Positions 25,523 through 33,763 of a stretch of 64,000 bases of DNA are shown here, one piece after another. Positions within the stretch are counted from its first letter, which is position 1. Each line of letters opens with the position of its first letter. The position numbers and the translations under genes are program-made. The notes beneath the pieces are model-generated. The model was not told the origin of the DNA. It did not search any database and worked only from the letters and a program-made list of their open reading frames with translations. This stretch comes from Blautia hansenii DSM 20583 (GTDB lineage: Bacteria; Bacillota; Clostridia; Lachnospirales; Lachnospiraceae): assembly GCF_002222595.2 (NCBI RefSeq), contig NZ_CP022413.2:66001-130000 (forward strand), read 5' to 3'.

Positions 25523-26863
25523 ATGGTTAAGGTAATAACATATGGAACCTACGACCTTTTGCACTATGGGCATATAAAATTACTTGAGAGAGCAAAAAAA
25601 CTGGGTGATTATCTTATTGTTGGGGTAACAGCAGATGATTTTGATAAGACAAGGGGAAAGATTAATGTACAACAATCGCTAATTGAAAGAATTGAAGCTG
25701 TTAGAAATACAGGTTTAGCAGATGAAATTATTGTGGAAGAGTATGAAGGTCAGAAAATTGATGATATAAAGAAATATGATGTGGATATTTTCACAGTTGG
25801 CTCAGATTGGGTTGGGTGTTTTGACTATTTAAAAGAATATTGTGAAGTTATTTACTTGGAACGTACAGAAGGGGTTTCAAGTTCTGAAATACGATCTGAG
25901 AAACGTTCTATATCTATAGGCTTAGTTGGAACTTCAGGATTTCTTAATAAAATTTTACATGAATGTGAATATGTCAATGGTGCTCACATAGAAGGGATTT
26001 GTTCAGATAATTTAAGTAATATGGAAGGTGATATGAAACAGTTACCATTGCTTACAGATGATTATAGTGAATTACTTGAAAAGGTAGATGCAGTGTTTAT
26101 TCATTCATATCCAACAGCACATTATGAACAAGTAAAAGAAGCTTTGAAACAAGGAAAAAACGTTTTATGTGAATCTCCTATAGCTCTTAATAGAGAAGAA
26201 TGCCAAGAATTATTTAGAATTGCGAATGAGAAAAAGTTAGTTTTAATGGAGGCGTTAAAAACTGCGTATTCGACTGCTTTTTCAAGATTATTGCTTCTGA
26301 TAAAAGGGGGTAAAATAGGAAATGTAGTTTCGATAGATGCAACCTGTACAAGTTTGCGAGAAGTGGATGTAAGTAAAGATTTGAAAAAAGGTTGGAACAG
26401 TATTACTGCATGGGGACCAACAGCGATGCTTCCGATATTCCAATTGTTAGGAACAGAATACAGAGAATTTGAAATTATTTCTCAATATTTAGATGATGAA
26501 CAGAATTATGATTTATTTACAAAAATTAATTTTATTTACGATAGTGCAGTTGCTTCAATAAAAGTAGGAACAGGAGTTAAATCGGAAGGGGAATTAATAA
26601 TATCAGGAACTAAAGGATATGCTTATGTTCCCGCACCTTGGTGGAAAACAGATTACTTTGAAATTAGATATGAAAATCCTGTAAATAATAAGAGATATTT
26701 TTATCAATTAGATGGTGAAGGGATACGTAACGAAATAGTAGCGTTTGTTCGTTCAATAAACAAAGCAAAAAACTTATCTAATATAGAACAACAAGTAACA
26801 GAGAAAATTTCACAGGTGATGGATAGTTTCAATAACAAGAAAAATGTAAAGATAATTAAGTAA
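25523..26863 (+). CDS. Fusion: TagD-like cytidylyltransferase + Gfo/Idh/MocA oxidoreductase
   Basis: 446 residues. Residues 1-127 are a glycerol-3-phosphate cytidylyltransferase-like domain: TYGTYDLLHYGHIKLLERAK (HxGH at 14-17), VGSDW and EGVSSSEIRS. Residues ~130-446 are a Gfo/Idh/MocA-type oxidoreductase: ISIGLVGTSGF (nucleotide fold) and GKNVLCESPIALN, then LMEALKTAYS. In most members the last motif reads EKP with an important Lys; here it is ESP (Ser at 218). The pairing suggests that one polypeptide oxidises or reduces a small phosphorylated alcohol and activates it with CTP, as a donor for the LicD protein. GGAGAGG precedes the ATG. Confidence 0.85.
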   Translation: MVKVITYGTYDLLHYGHIKLLERAKKLGDYLIVGVTADDFDKTRGKINVQQSLIERIEAVRNTGLADEIIVEEYEGQKIDDIKKYDVDIFTVGSDWVGCFDYLKEYCEVIYLERTEGVSSSEIRSEKRSISIGLVGTSGFLNKILHECEYVNGAHIEGICSDNLSNMEGDMKQLPLLTDDYSELLEKVDAVFIHSYPTAHYEQVKEALKQGKNVLCESPIALNREECQELFRIANEKKLVLMEALKTAYSTAFSRLLLLIKGGKIGNVVSIDATCTSLREVDVSKDLKKGWNSITAWGPTAMLPIFQLLGTEYREFEIISQYLDDEQNYDLFTKINFIYDSAVASIKVGTGVKSEGELIISGTKGYAYVPAPWWKTDYFEIRYENPVNNKRYFYQLDGEGIRNEIVAFVRSINKAKNLSNIEQQVTEKISQVMDSFNNKKNVKIIK

Positions 26864-26886
26864 CGACTATTACAGGAGGAAAATCA

Positions 26887-28008
26887 TTGGAGTGTTCAAA
26901 GAAAAGAGAGTCTAATCTTGAAATGCTAAGGATTGTTGCAATGCTTCTGATTGTAGCACAACATATTGTAGAAAGAGGGGTAGAGGGGGGGGGGTGGACT
27001 GCACTCAAAGTCCCCTTTTCTTTTAATTTTGTTACTACAGTAATTATAGGAATTTGGGGGCAATTAGGGGTTTTACTTTTTGTTATTATTAGTTCTTGGT
27101 TTCTTGTTGATAGACAGGGAATTAAGAGCAAAAAAATTTTAAGTTTAGTATTTCAAACATGGAGTACGTGTGTAGTTTTAATAGTTGTATTTCTGTTTTT
27201 TAAGCCGGAAATGTTAAATTTCAAATTAATAGTGAAGGAACTATTGACACCCGCTGTTAAACAATATTGGTTTATAACAACATTTCTTGTGTTTTATTTG
27301 ATAGTGCCATTGTTACAAAAAAGTATTGCAGGGTTAAGTAATATAGCACTAAGGAATATATGTATAGTTTTAACAATGATTATACCTGTATATAATTATT
27401 TTTCAACCAATGTAGGAGATACGTTGGCTGATTTTTGTTATATTTTTTACCTTGTTGCGTACTTAAAAAGAAATAAGGATAATTTTTTTGAAAAATATAA
27501 TAAACTGGGATTTGCCGGAATGGCACTAATTGTAAGTATCCTTTTATTAGTTAAAATAGTATTGCCGGATTCAATACTGGGTAAAAATGGAACAGACTTA
27601 TTTATGAAATTATTTCTTGCATTAAGAGGGAGAACTCTTTTAATGGTTATAATTTCTGTATGTATTTTTTACTATTTTAAAAATTTAAAGTTTTCTTATT
27701 ATAAGGTAATTAATATTATTGGTGGTTCCACATTCGGTGTTTACATTATTCATGAAAATTTTCTATTAAGAGGAGATGGAATGAAATCTTTTTTATGGGA
27801 TGGAGTATTCCACATGGATTGGTGGTATAATAACTCATTTTGTTTTTTTATAATACATATTATTGTTACAATATCTGTATTTGCAGTATGTATTGTAATC
27901 GATTTATTGAGAAAAAACACAGTTGGTAAATTGTTTGATAAGAATAAAAAAATAAATGAGTTTTGCATTAGATTTGATGATTGGTATTCTAATCAATTGT
28001 TTAAATAA
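26887..28008 (+). CDS. Acyltransferase 3 family membrane O-acyltransferase, with G10 tract
   Basis: 373 residues, about ten membrane segments. SNLEMLRIVAMLLIVAQHI carries the R-x10-H pair of the family, followed by GVLLFVIISSWFL. Such enzymes acetylate surface polysaccharides. The start is a TTG at 26887 with a perfect AGGAGG seven bases upstream. Codons 33-36 lie in an uninterrupted run of ten G (26985-26994), encoding EGGGW in the loop after the first membrane segment. The frame is open as sequenced. Gain or loss of one G would stop translation early, so this is a likely phase-variable gene. It is the last gene before the insertion-sequence zone. Confidence 0.85.
   Translation: MECSKKRESNLEMLRIVAMLLIVAQHIVERGVEGGGWTALKVPFSFNFVTTVIIGIWGQLGVLLFVIISSWFLVDRQGIKSKKILSLVFQTWSTCVVLIVVFLFFKPEMLNFKLIVKELLTPAVKQYWFITTFLVFYLIVPLLQKSIAGLSNIALRNICIVLTMIIPVYNYFSTNVGDTLADFCYIFYLVAYLKRNKDNFFEKYNKLGFAGMALIVSILLLVKIVLPDSILGKNGTDLFMKLFLALRGRTLLMVIISVCIFYYFKNLKFSYYKVINIIGGSTFGVYIIHENFLLRGDGMKSFLWDGVFHMDWWYNNSFCFFIIHIIVTISVFAVCIVIDLLRKNTVGKLFDKNKKINEFCIRFDDWYSNQLFK
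26985..26994 (+). repeat. Homopolymer G10 within the acyltransferase frame
   Basis: Ten consecutive G inside codons 33-36 of the 26887-28008 gene. A tract of this length in a coding region of an AT-rich genome is a strong candidate for slipped-strand mispairing. Confidence 0.85.
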
Positions 28009-28127
28009 TATAAATAATCTGAAATTTAGTGGCGACAGCATTATCCTATTATTAACCAAACGATATGTAGCACAGCCAAAATCCCATGTGGAAGTATCAT
28101 TGGAGTGGAACTTAGTGCAAATCATAG

Positions 28128-28320
28128 AGTATATATTCTACAGAAATATCCTAAACTCATAGAGTTGATGCGTTGTGTTTGAGAATTCCGTGAAGTATAC
28201 GAAAAGAAAATTCTGCTGTCAGTGAACTCTCAAATGGTTTTGTTGAGGAAAGAAATAGAAAATTAAAAATGGTAAAACGTACGATGTATGGGAGAAGCAG
28301 CAAAACTAATGTATGTAAAT
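28128..28320 (+). pseudogene. ISL3-type transposase 3' remnant
   Basis: Broken frames read YPKLIELMRCV-stop-EFREVYEKKIL and, after a shift, SNGFVEERNRKLKMVKRTMYGR. The last string is the conserved C-terminal motif of ISL3/IS1167-type DDE transposases (NGFVEG.N.KLK..KR.MYGR). An internal stop, a deletion between the two parts and the missing N-terminus show that it is dead. It marks an older insertion at the end of the capsule operon. Confidence 0.7.
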
Positions 28321-28424
28321 AAGCATTTTACTCTATTTGATTTATGGTAAGCGCAAAATATTGCTACGCTGCCCATGAATCACGCTTGCACCAAAATGAT
28401 AGATGCAAGCGTTTTACTCTATGT

Positions 28425-29885
28425 TTAGTTTTGACAGTTCGCTTTCGCAGTCTCGCTCCATGGGGCAAGCTGTTCCAGCTGTTCATCTGACATTTTAGCG
28501 TCTGGCCGCTGTGATAAGAGGTATGTCAGATATTTGTAGGTATTCAGGTCATTCGCTTTTGCCATCTCAACCATTGTATACACAATAGCGCTAGAGGCCG
28601 CTCCCTTCGGACTGGCACTGAACAGCCAGTTCTTCCGGCCAACAGTGAATGGTCTGATTGCATTCTCGCTAAGATTATTGGATAAACTGCAATGACCGTC
28701 TTCCAGATAGGTCATCAGGGTGTCTTTCCGATTTTGGGCATAGTTCACCGCTTTCGCCAAACGGGTTCCCTTATTTGGACGCTGTTGATCCAGCCAATTC
28801 CAGAATGCCTCCAGTATCGGCTTCTCCTTTTCAAGACGGAACTGTTTTCTCTGCTCCGCAGTATGATTTTTTGCTTTTGAGTACCGCTCACAATCAAACA
28901 GCTTGGAGCAGAATTGTACTCCCTGCACCGCCGGAAGGCTGTAATCATACTCTTTCCCTTTCGGTATGGCATCTGTGAAATAACGTCTCACATGTGCCCA
29001 GCAAGAGCAGCGTTTGATATCCGGCAGATCGTTATAACCCTGGTATCCATCGGTCTCCAGATATCCACGGAACCCCTGCAGGAAAGATGCTGCATGGAAC
29101 TTTGCCCTTGTCTCTGTGTAATGATAGAGCAGGATCGGCGCAAGCCCATCTTCTCCACTGCGGAAGAGCCACATCCAGGAATCTGTTTCAGGATTGCGCT
29201 CCGGCTCATTCAGTACCTGAACCCGGGTTTCATCTGCCATCAGATATTTACGCATCCGTAACTGACGGTGAAAATAATCATAAACATGACAGAGGTAATT
29301 CTCGGCACAGTAAATGATCCAGTTAGCAAGCGTAGCCCGGCTTAATGGGACACCCAGCTGCTTCCATTCCGATTCCTGCCGGTTTAATGGCAGACCATTC
29401 TGGTACTTCTGGTGCATTGCCCATCCTACAACGGATTCCGATGCATAACTTTCTGGGATCAATGGTTCCTGAACAGGCGCTTTGACAAATGTCTGATCAT
29501 CCGGGTGTTCCTCTGATATGGCACACTCCGGGCATTTATAGGTTTCACGATAGATATTTACTACTTTCCCTTTGGCAGGGGTAAACCGGAATTCATGGCG
29601 GACGAATTCTTTCCCAATACATTCCATCTGTGTTCCGCAGGTTGGACAGTTTCGCTCCTCCTCCGGAAGAGAAATGATCTCATCGCAGGAAGGAACATTT
29701 TTAAAGAGATCCGTATGTGTCCGTCGTGATTTTCTCTTATGTTCCGGAACAGTGATGTCATCAGGAAGTTCCTGTTTCCATGTCAGATCTGCCTCCTGCT
29801 CGGCTTCATCAAAAAGATTCAGCTGACCATCGATATCTTTCCGTTTTTCACTGGAAGTACCAAAGAGTTTCTTCGTGAGATATTC
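28425..29885 (-). pseudogene. tnpC of outer IS66, C-terminal part (split by insertion)
   Basis: Continues the tnpC frame begun at 32860; joining across the inner element at the AGATATTC duplication restores QQIEYLTKKLFGTSSEKRKD. Zinc-finger region CPTCGTQM...YKCPECA, the DDE core with LMADETRVQVLNE, LETDGYQGYND and NNLSENAIRPF, and the C-terminal PWSETAKANCQN are all readable, so only the insertion inactivates it. The long open frame that seems to start at 30023 uses inner-element sequence and is not the native N-terminus. Confidence 0.85.
29878..29885. repeat. 8-bp target duplication of inner IS66, left copy
   Basis: AGATATTC lies directly before the inner element's left end; the same octamer follows its right end at 32697-32704. 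IS66 elements make 8-bp duplications. Confidence 0.9.
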
Positions 29886-29946
29886 GTAAACGCAAAATAG
29901 CGAGTACCTTGACATTTTTAGGCGGCTGCTTTGCAGCCACCGATAT

Positions 29947-31566
29947 TTAAGCTTTGCGAATCCCTGCCGGAAGTTTTTCTGACCAGGGCAGAAGATCTTC
30001 CAGAAAAGAACAGTCCTTATCATTCATGTGTTTCGGAATCTCTTCCAAGAGATGCTGCACATAATCAAAAGGTTTCAGATTATTGGCTTTTGCAGTTTCT
30101 ACAATACTGTAAATAATTGCGGAAGATTTGGCTCCATGAATCGTATCGATCATCTGCCAATTCTTCTTTCCAATACAAAAACCTCGGATTGCCCTTTCGG
30201 ATGCATTATTATCAATCGGAACATCTCCGTCTGTAAGAAATACCCGGAGATATTTTTCCTGATTTCGTGCATATCTAACGGCATCACCAAATTTGTCCTT
30301 TTTGGACACATTTATGGTTTTCAGGTACGCAAAAAAAGCATCCACAAGAGGTTTGATAACCGCCTGTCGCTGTTTCAGTCGTTCATCAGAAGAAAGGTCA
30401 TTCAATTTCCCTTCTTCCCGATAGATTGCCTGAATCTGTTTCATCAGCAGAAATGCATTGGATTCCTTTTGGGATGGTTTGGGAATCAGCTTCAAAGCTT
30501 CATCAAATCTGCGGCGACAGTGCACCCAGCATCCAGCAATGGTCAGTTCTTCCAATTCTTTTTCTAAAGTATGGTAGACCTGATAACCATCTGTTACACA
30601 GATGCCATCGTATCCTTTCAGGAATTCCCGTGGATGGGATGCATTTCTTGTCTGCTGGTATTCATACAGGACAATCTGCCGGTCTTGATACAGATGACCA
30701 GAACGGTATACCCACATCCAGCTTTTGCTTCCGGCTTTGCGTCCGTCATGGTTTACAAGCAACGGCGTCTCGTCTGCCTGGATCACATGATAGAAATACA
30801 ATTCTTCATGAAGATGATCATAAAGGATCGAGAGATATTCCTCTGCCAAACGTATGCACCAGTTTGCCATGTTCTGCCTTGTGATCTGCAGGCCATAACG
30901 CTGGAATTCCTGCTCTAACCGATAGAGAGGAACTGCATTCACATACTTTCCATTGATGATCGCAGCTCCAAGAGATGGTGATACCAAACTTCCATGCAGT
31001 AATGCTTTTGGATGGTCTGCTTTGACCATGTGCTCATCTGTTTTGCTGGCATACACACCGATGTGATGTTCTTCTACCTCTACCCTCGCAGGTACAAAAT
31101 GATATTTTTTGGAAATGGCATCCGGTAACTGTTTCCACCCATTGACACCGAATTCTATTTCCAATTCCTCCTCTGACAGATAATGGTCAATCCGTCTGAC
31201 CGTAAGTCCGGAAAGATCTGATTCTTTCTTTCCCTTACGCTTTGGCTGTTTTGGAGATTTGAGTTCCAGCTCATCAGGTTCTTTTTCATTGAGATCGTAG
31301 ACAGCTTCCGCTTCATTGAAAAAAACAATAGTGCCGTCTACTTCTTGAAAACAGATCTGGCTGGTATCTTCCATTTTTTCAGATGACCTTCCAAAACGGT
31401 TCTGCTTACCAAGGATTACCTGTTCCATCAGAAGCTGCATTTTTTCATTCGATGCGTGAAGCTCCTTTGTTATGGCTTCCAATTGTTCCTGCTGTTGTAA
31501 AAGAAGCTGGATAAGAAACGACTTATCAACACTATTTAATTGTTCCTCCGTATACTTAACTGCCAT
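29947..31566 (-). CDS. tnpC: IS66 transposase TnpC (inner element)
   Basis: About 540 residues. It starts MAVKYTEEQLNSVDKSFLIQ (ATG 31566, GAGG seven bases upstream; a TTG at 31572 is possible). A leucine-rich coiled coil comes first, then the DDE catalytic region: IQADETPLLVNHDG, GICVTDGYQVYHT and DNNASERAIRGF supply the three acidic residues. It ends in PWSEKLPAGIRKA. The protein cuts and joins the element ends. It differs clearly from the outer TnpC, so two distinct IS66 lineages are present. A 27-bp hairpin (31655-31721) lies upstream between tnpB and tnpC. Confidence 0.93.
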   Translation of the reverse strand: MAVKYTEEQLNSVDKSFLIQLLLQQQEQLEAITKELHASNEKMQLLMEQVILGKQNRFGRSSEKMEDTSQICFQEVDGTIVFFNEAEAVYDLNEKEPDELELKSPKQPKRKGKKESDLSGLTVRRIDHYLSEEELEIEFGVNGWKQLPDAISKKYHFVPARVEVEEHHIGVYASKTDEHMVKADHPKALLHGSLVSPSLGAAIINGKYVNAVPLYRLEQEFQRYGLQITRQNMANWCIRLAEEYLSILYDHLHEELYFYHVIQADETPLLVNHDGRKAGSKSWMWVYRSGHLYQDRQIVLYEYQQTRNASHPREFLKGYDGICVTDGYQVYHTLEKELEELTIAGCWVHCRRRFDEALKLIPKPSQKESNAFLLMKQIQAIYREEGKLNDLSSDERLKQRQAVIKPLVDAFFAYLKTINVSKKDKFGDAVRYARNQEKYLRVFLTDGDVPIDNNASERAIRGFCIGKKNWQMIDTIHGAKSSAIIYSIVETAKANNLKPFDYVQHLLEEIPKHMNDKDCSFLEDLLPWSEKLPAGIRKA

Positions 31567-31654
31567 AACCAAACCTCACTTTCCTGAGTGCTATTATAGC
31601 AGAACCAACGGTTTTTGGCTATTTTTGAATTCTGTCACCTTCGTCATTTTGACA

Positions 31655-31721
31655 GTGGATAACAGTCATGAATACCTGAAAATAAAAGCCTGAATTTCAG
31701 ATATTTATGACTGTTATCCAC
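31655..31721 (-). repeat. 27-bp inverted repeat between tnpB and tnpC (inner IS66)
   Basis: Arms 31655-31681 and 31695-31721, beginning GTGGATAACAGTCAT, with a 13-base loop and only three non-identical positions that are mostly G-U compatible. It lies 88 bases before tnpC; a TATAAT-like box (31593-31598, minus) sits between hairpin and gene. Confidence 0.8.
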
Positions 31722-31858
31722 AATCTGAAAAGTTTTGGAATCAGGAGTATATAGAAACTCACAGAAAACTTTCAGGATGTGAATAACTTTAAATTTTATA
31801 TTGCACAGGGTGATTTATCATGGATGAAAGCAATTTTATTTTCTACGTTTTGCACAAA

Positions 31859-32221
31859 TCACAAGGAGAATTCTGGACAGGAGATTTCTTCTATGGGATG
31901 TCTGGCAACGATTTCCAGACCTTGCATTAACATTTGATACTGGTCTGCACTAATTTCCAGTGCTTCTTCTTGTGTACGGGGCCAGCGGAAGTTTCCGTTT
32001 TCAATCCGCTTGTACAGAAGTAGAAATCCATCGCCCTCCCAGATAAGCCCTTTTATCCGATCTGTACGTTTGCCGCAAAATAAAAATAATGTATTCTTAT
32101 CGTAAGGATCAAGCTGGAACTGAAAACGTATGATTCTGGCCAAGCCATCGATCCCTCTGCGCAGATCCGTAAATCCAGTCGCCAGATATACTTTTTTGAA
32201 CCCGGAGCCATCATTGAGCAT
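31859..32221 (-). CDS. tnpB: IS66 Orf2 protein TnpB (inner element)
   Basis: 120 residues: GFKKVYLATGFTDLRRGIDGL, LFLFCGKRTDRIKGLIWEGDGFLLLYKRIENG and FRWPR, the full IS66 Orf2 (PF05717) pattern. It is needed with TnpA for IS66 transposition; its biochemical role is not defined. The start overlaps tnpA by 11 bases, which indicates coupled translation. Confidence 0.93.
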   Translation of the reverse strand: MLNDGSGFKKVYLATGFTDLRRGIDGLARIIRFQFQLDPYDKNTLFLFCGKRTDRIKGLIWEGDGFLLLYKRIENGNFRWPRTQEEALEISADQYQMLMQGLEIVARHPIEEISCPEFSL

Positions 32222-32576
32222 TGCCGAGCACTCCCAAAAGTGTTTTTAAAAATGAATCAGATGCCTGTTCGGTAATTTCCAGAGTGAGGTTGTTTCTGCC
32301 TCTAATCAAGGCAATGATTTTATACTCCGCTGCCATATTTACCGGCTGGATTGCAGAAGAGGGAACTTCTACAAATGTTTGTGTATGATCCGCTGTTTTC
32401 AGATAAGCCTCACGAACTTTCCGGAGTCTCCAGTAATAACTTGCTTTTGTAATGTCGTGTAGTTGACACCATTCATCGATTTTCATTCCTTGCGGACGGT
32501 TTTGGCAGTCCCTGACCATGTCAGCCCATTCGCTCAGACGGGTTTGCTGTGCAACTAAACTTGTATGAGATTTCAT
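32211..32576 (-). CDS. tnpA: IS66 Orf1 protein TnpA (inner element)
   Basis: 121 residues with an N-terminal helix-turn-helix-like region (WADMVRDCQNRPQGMKIDEWCQLHDITKASYYWRLRKVRE) typical of IS66 Orf1, then a variable C-terminus. AGGAGGT precedes the ATG. First gene of the inner element's operon. Confidence 0.88.
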   Translation of the reverse strand: MKSHTSLVAQQTRLSEWADMVRDCQNRPQGMKIDEWCQLHDITKASYYWRLRKVREAYLKTADHTQTFVEVPSSAIQPVNMAAEYKIIALIRGRNNLTLEITEQASDSFLKTLLGVLGNAQ

Positions 32577-32696
32577 AACTCACCTCCTGTAGCAAAGTCA
32601 AAAAAGTTGAGTACTAAACTATTTGGACTTTGTAGTGATGAGTCTATTATCTCACATCGGATGATTTTGAACAGGTACTCGCTATTTTGCGTTTAC

Positions 32697-32704
32697 AGAT
32701 ATTC
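32697..32704. repeat. 8-bp target duplication of inner IS66, right copy
   Basis: AGATATTC directly after the inner element, identical to 29878-29885. Confidence 0.9.
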
Positions 32705-32860
32705 AATCTGCTGACGAAGGTTTTCTTTTTCCAGACGGTCTGCTTCCAATGTTTTTTGTAAAGACTGGATCAATTCTGTCTGTGCGGAAATCGTCTTATT
32801 CAGTTGGTTGATCATGTCCTTGTACGCAAGGATTTTTGAATCTTTTGAATTACCGGCCAT
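32697..32860 (-). pseudogene. tnpC of outer IS66, N-terminal fragment
   Basis: Starts at ATG 32860 (MAGNSKDSKILAYKDMINQL), with GGAG ten bases upstream, and runs in frame to the inner element at QQIEY. About 54 residues of the coiled-coil N-terminus. The rest of the gene is at 28425-29885. Its ribosome binding site lies inside the right arm of a 19-bp hairpin (32868-32922). Confidence 0.85.
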
Positions 32861-32867
32861 ATGTCTT

Positions 32868-32922
32868 CTGCTCCTTTTTCATTGCTCTTATTATACCATA
32901 AAAAGCAATGAAAAAGAAGCAG
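32868..32922 (-). promoter_or_regulatory. Hairpin covering the tnpC ribosome binding site, with -10 box in loop
   Basis: Arms 32868-32886 and 32904-32922 pair over 19 bases in minus-strand RNA (one G-U). The tnpC GGAG site (32871-32874) is in the stem. The 17-base loop holds TATAAT (32890-32895, minus). RNA starting from that box would lack the left arm and leave the site free, whereas read-through RNA from tnpAB would hide it. The -35 (TTCTTT) is weak. Confidence 0.6.
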
Positions 32923-33011
32923 AAAACCCAGTATTTACAAGGGATTGCAGACATGATACAGAGTGTGGAAAGCTCTCCATTTTTGTTGGTTGGCATAGAG
33001 TTTTTACACGA

Positions 33012-33356
33012 TCATTGCGTAGGTTTGAATGCCTTTGGCTGTTCGATTTCAAGACCGGACATGAGCCAGTCGAATTGCTGCCAGGTCAGTTGCTTTACTT
33101 CCAGCTGATTTCTGGGCCAGCGGAACCTGCCCTGGACTTCCATGCGTTTATACAGCAGCACAAATCCGTCAGACTCCCAGAGCAAAGCTTTGATCCTGTC
33201 ACAACGTTTTCCACAGAAAAGATACAGGGCGCTTCGCCTTGGATCCATATGGAGTTGTTCTTCTACAATAGCACACAGCCCGTCAATGGATTTCCGCATA
33301 TCCGTTCTGCCTGTTACGATATAGATTTCATCGGCGGCTGTGATATCCCCTAACAT
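33012..33356 (-). CDS. tnpB: IS66 Orf2 protein TnpB (outer element)
   Basis: 114 residues with IYIVTGRTDMRKSIDGLCAIV, LYLFCGKRCDRIKALLWESDGFVLLYKRME and FRWPRN, the IS66 Orf2 pattern. It overlaps tnpA by seven bases. Intact, although its element's tnpC is broken. Confidence 0.92.
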   Translation of the reverse strand: MLGDITAADEIYIVTGRTDMRKSIDGLCAIVEEQLHMDPRRSALYLFCGKRCDRIKALLWESDGFVLLYKRMEVQGRFRWPRNQLEVKQLTWQQFDWLMSGLEIEQPKAFKPTQ

Positions 33357-33763
33357 TCCAACTCCTTCACAATGCGGAGCATTTGAGCCAGAAACTGAGG
33401 ATCTATTCCATTTGGTATTGTTAGATGAAAACTTCCTACAGACAGCTTCATTGGCTCTGCTACGGAAAGGTTATTTCTTTCCGTAGCTACCGGAATCACA
33501 TTGAATGGCTGTTCATATGGGGGCGGGTCAGTATCATGAAAATCCACTCTGACAACTTCCTGGCTTTCCGGTGCACGATAGCTGCGTCCGGTTGACGCTG
33601 GCAAATCCACACAACCTTTCTGACGCAGCCTTTTTACCCAGTTGTAAAAAGTTCCCGGTTTGATGTCGTGTTCCACACACCATTGATGATCTGTCAATCC
33701 ACTTTGACGGCATTCCATGATGAGACGGTATTGTTCTTCGGCAGGTATTCTTTTGATTCTCAT
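33350..33763 (-). CDS. tnpA: IS66 Orf1 protein TnpA (outer element)
   Basis: 137 residues from ATG 33763 (MRIKRIPAEEQYRLIMECRQ), chosen because GGAGGTG lies just upstream; the open frame extends to 33820 without support. N-terminal HTH (SGLTDHQWCVEHDIKPGTFYNWVKRLRQKG) and a variable C-terminus, as in IS66 Orf1. Confidence 0.88.
   Translation of the reverse strand: MRIKRIPAEEQYRLIMECRQSGLTDHQWCVEHDIKPGTFYNWVKRLRQKGCVDLPASTGRSYRAPESQEVVRVDFHDTDPPPYEQPFNVIPVATERNNLSVAEPMKLSVGSFHLTIPNGIDPQFLAQMLRIVKELEC

Larger units (their letters stand above)
29886..32696. mobile_element. Inner IS66-family element, complete, 2811 bp
   Basis: Terminal inverted repeats of 24 bases start GTAAACGCAAAATAGCGAG at 29886 and end with the complement at 32696. 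It contains tnpC (29947-31566), tnpB (31859-32221) and tnpA (32211-32576), each intact, on the minus strand. The 8-bp duplication AGATATTC flanks it. Inserted in tnpC of the outer IS66. Clean ends and identical duplications suggest a recent event. Confidence 0.92.

Noticed and set aside
28425..30023. Intact 532-residue IS66 transposase starting at 30023
   Set aside because: The first part uses inner-element DNA beyond the target duplication at 29878; the native N-terminus lies at 32860.
31567..31858. Small gene between tnpC and tnpB of the inner IS66
   Set aside because: Only short frames are present and the region is dominated by the 27-bp hairpin.
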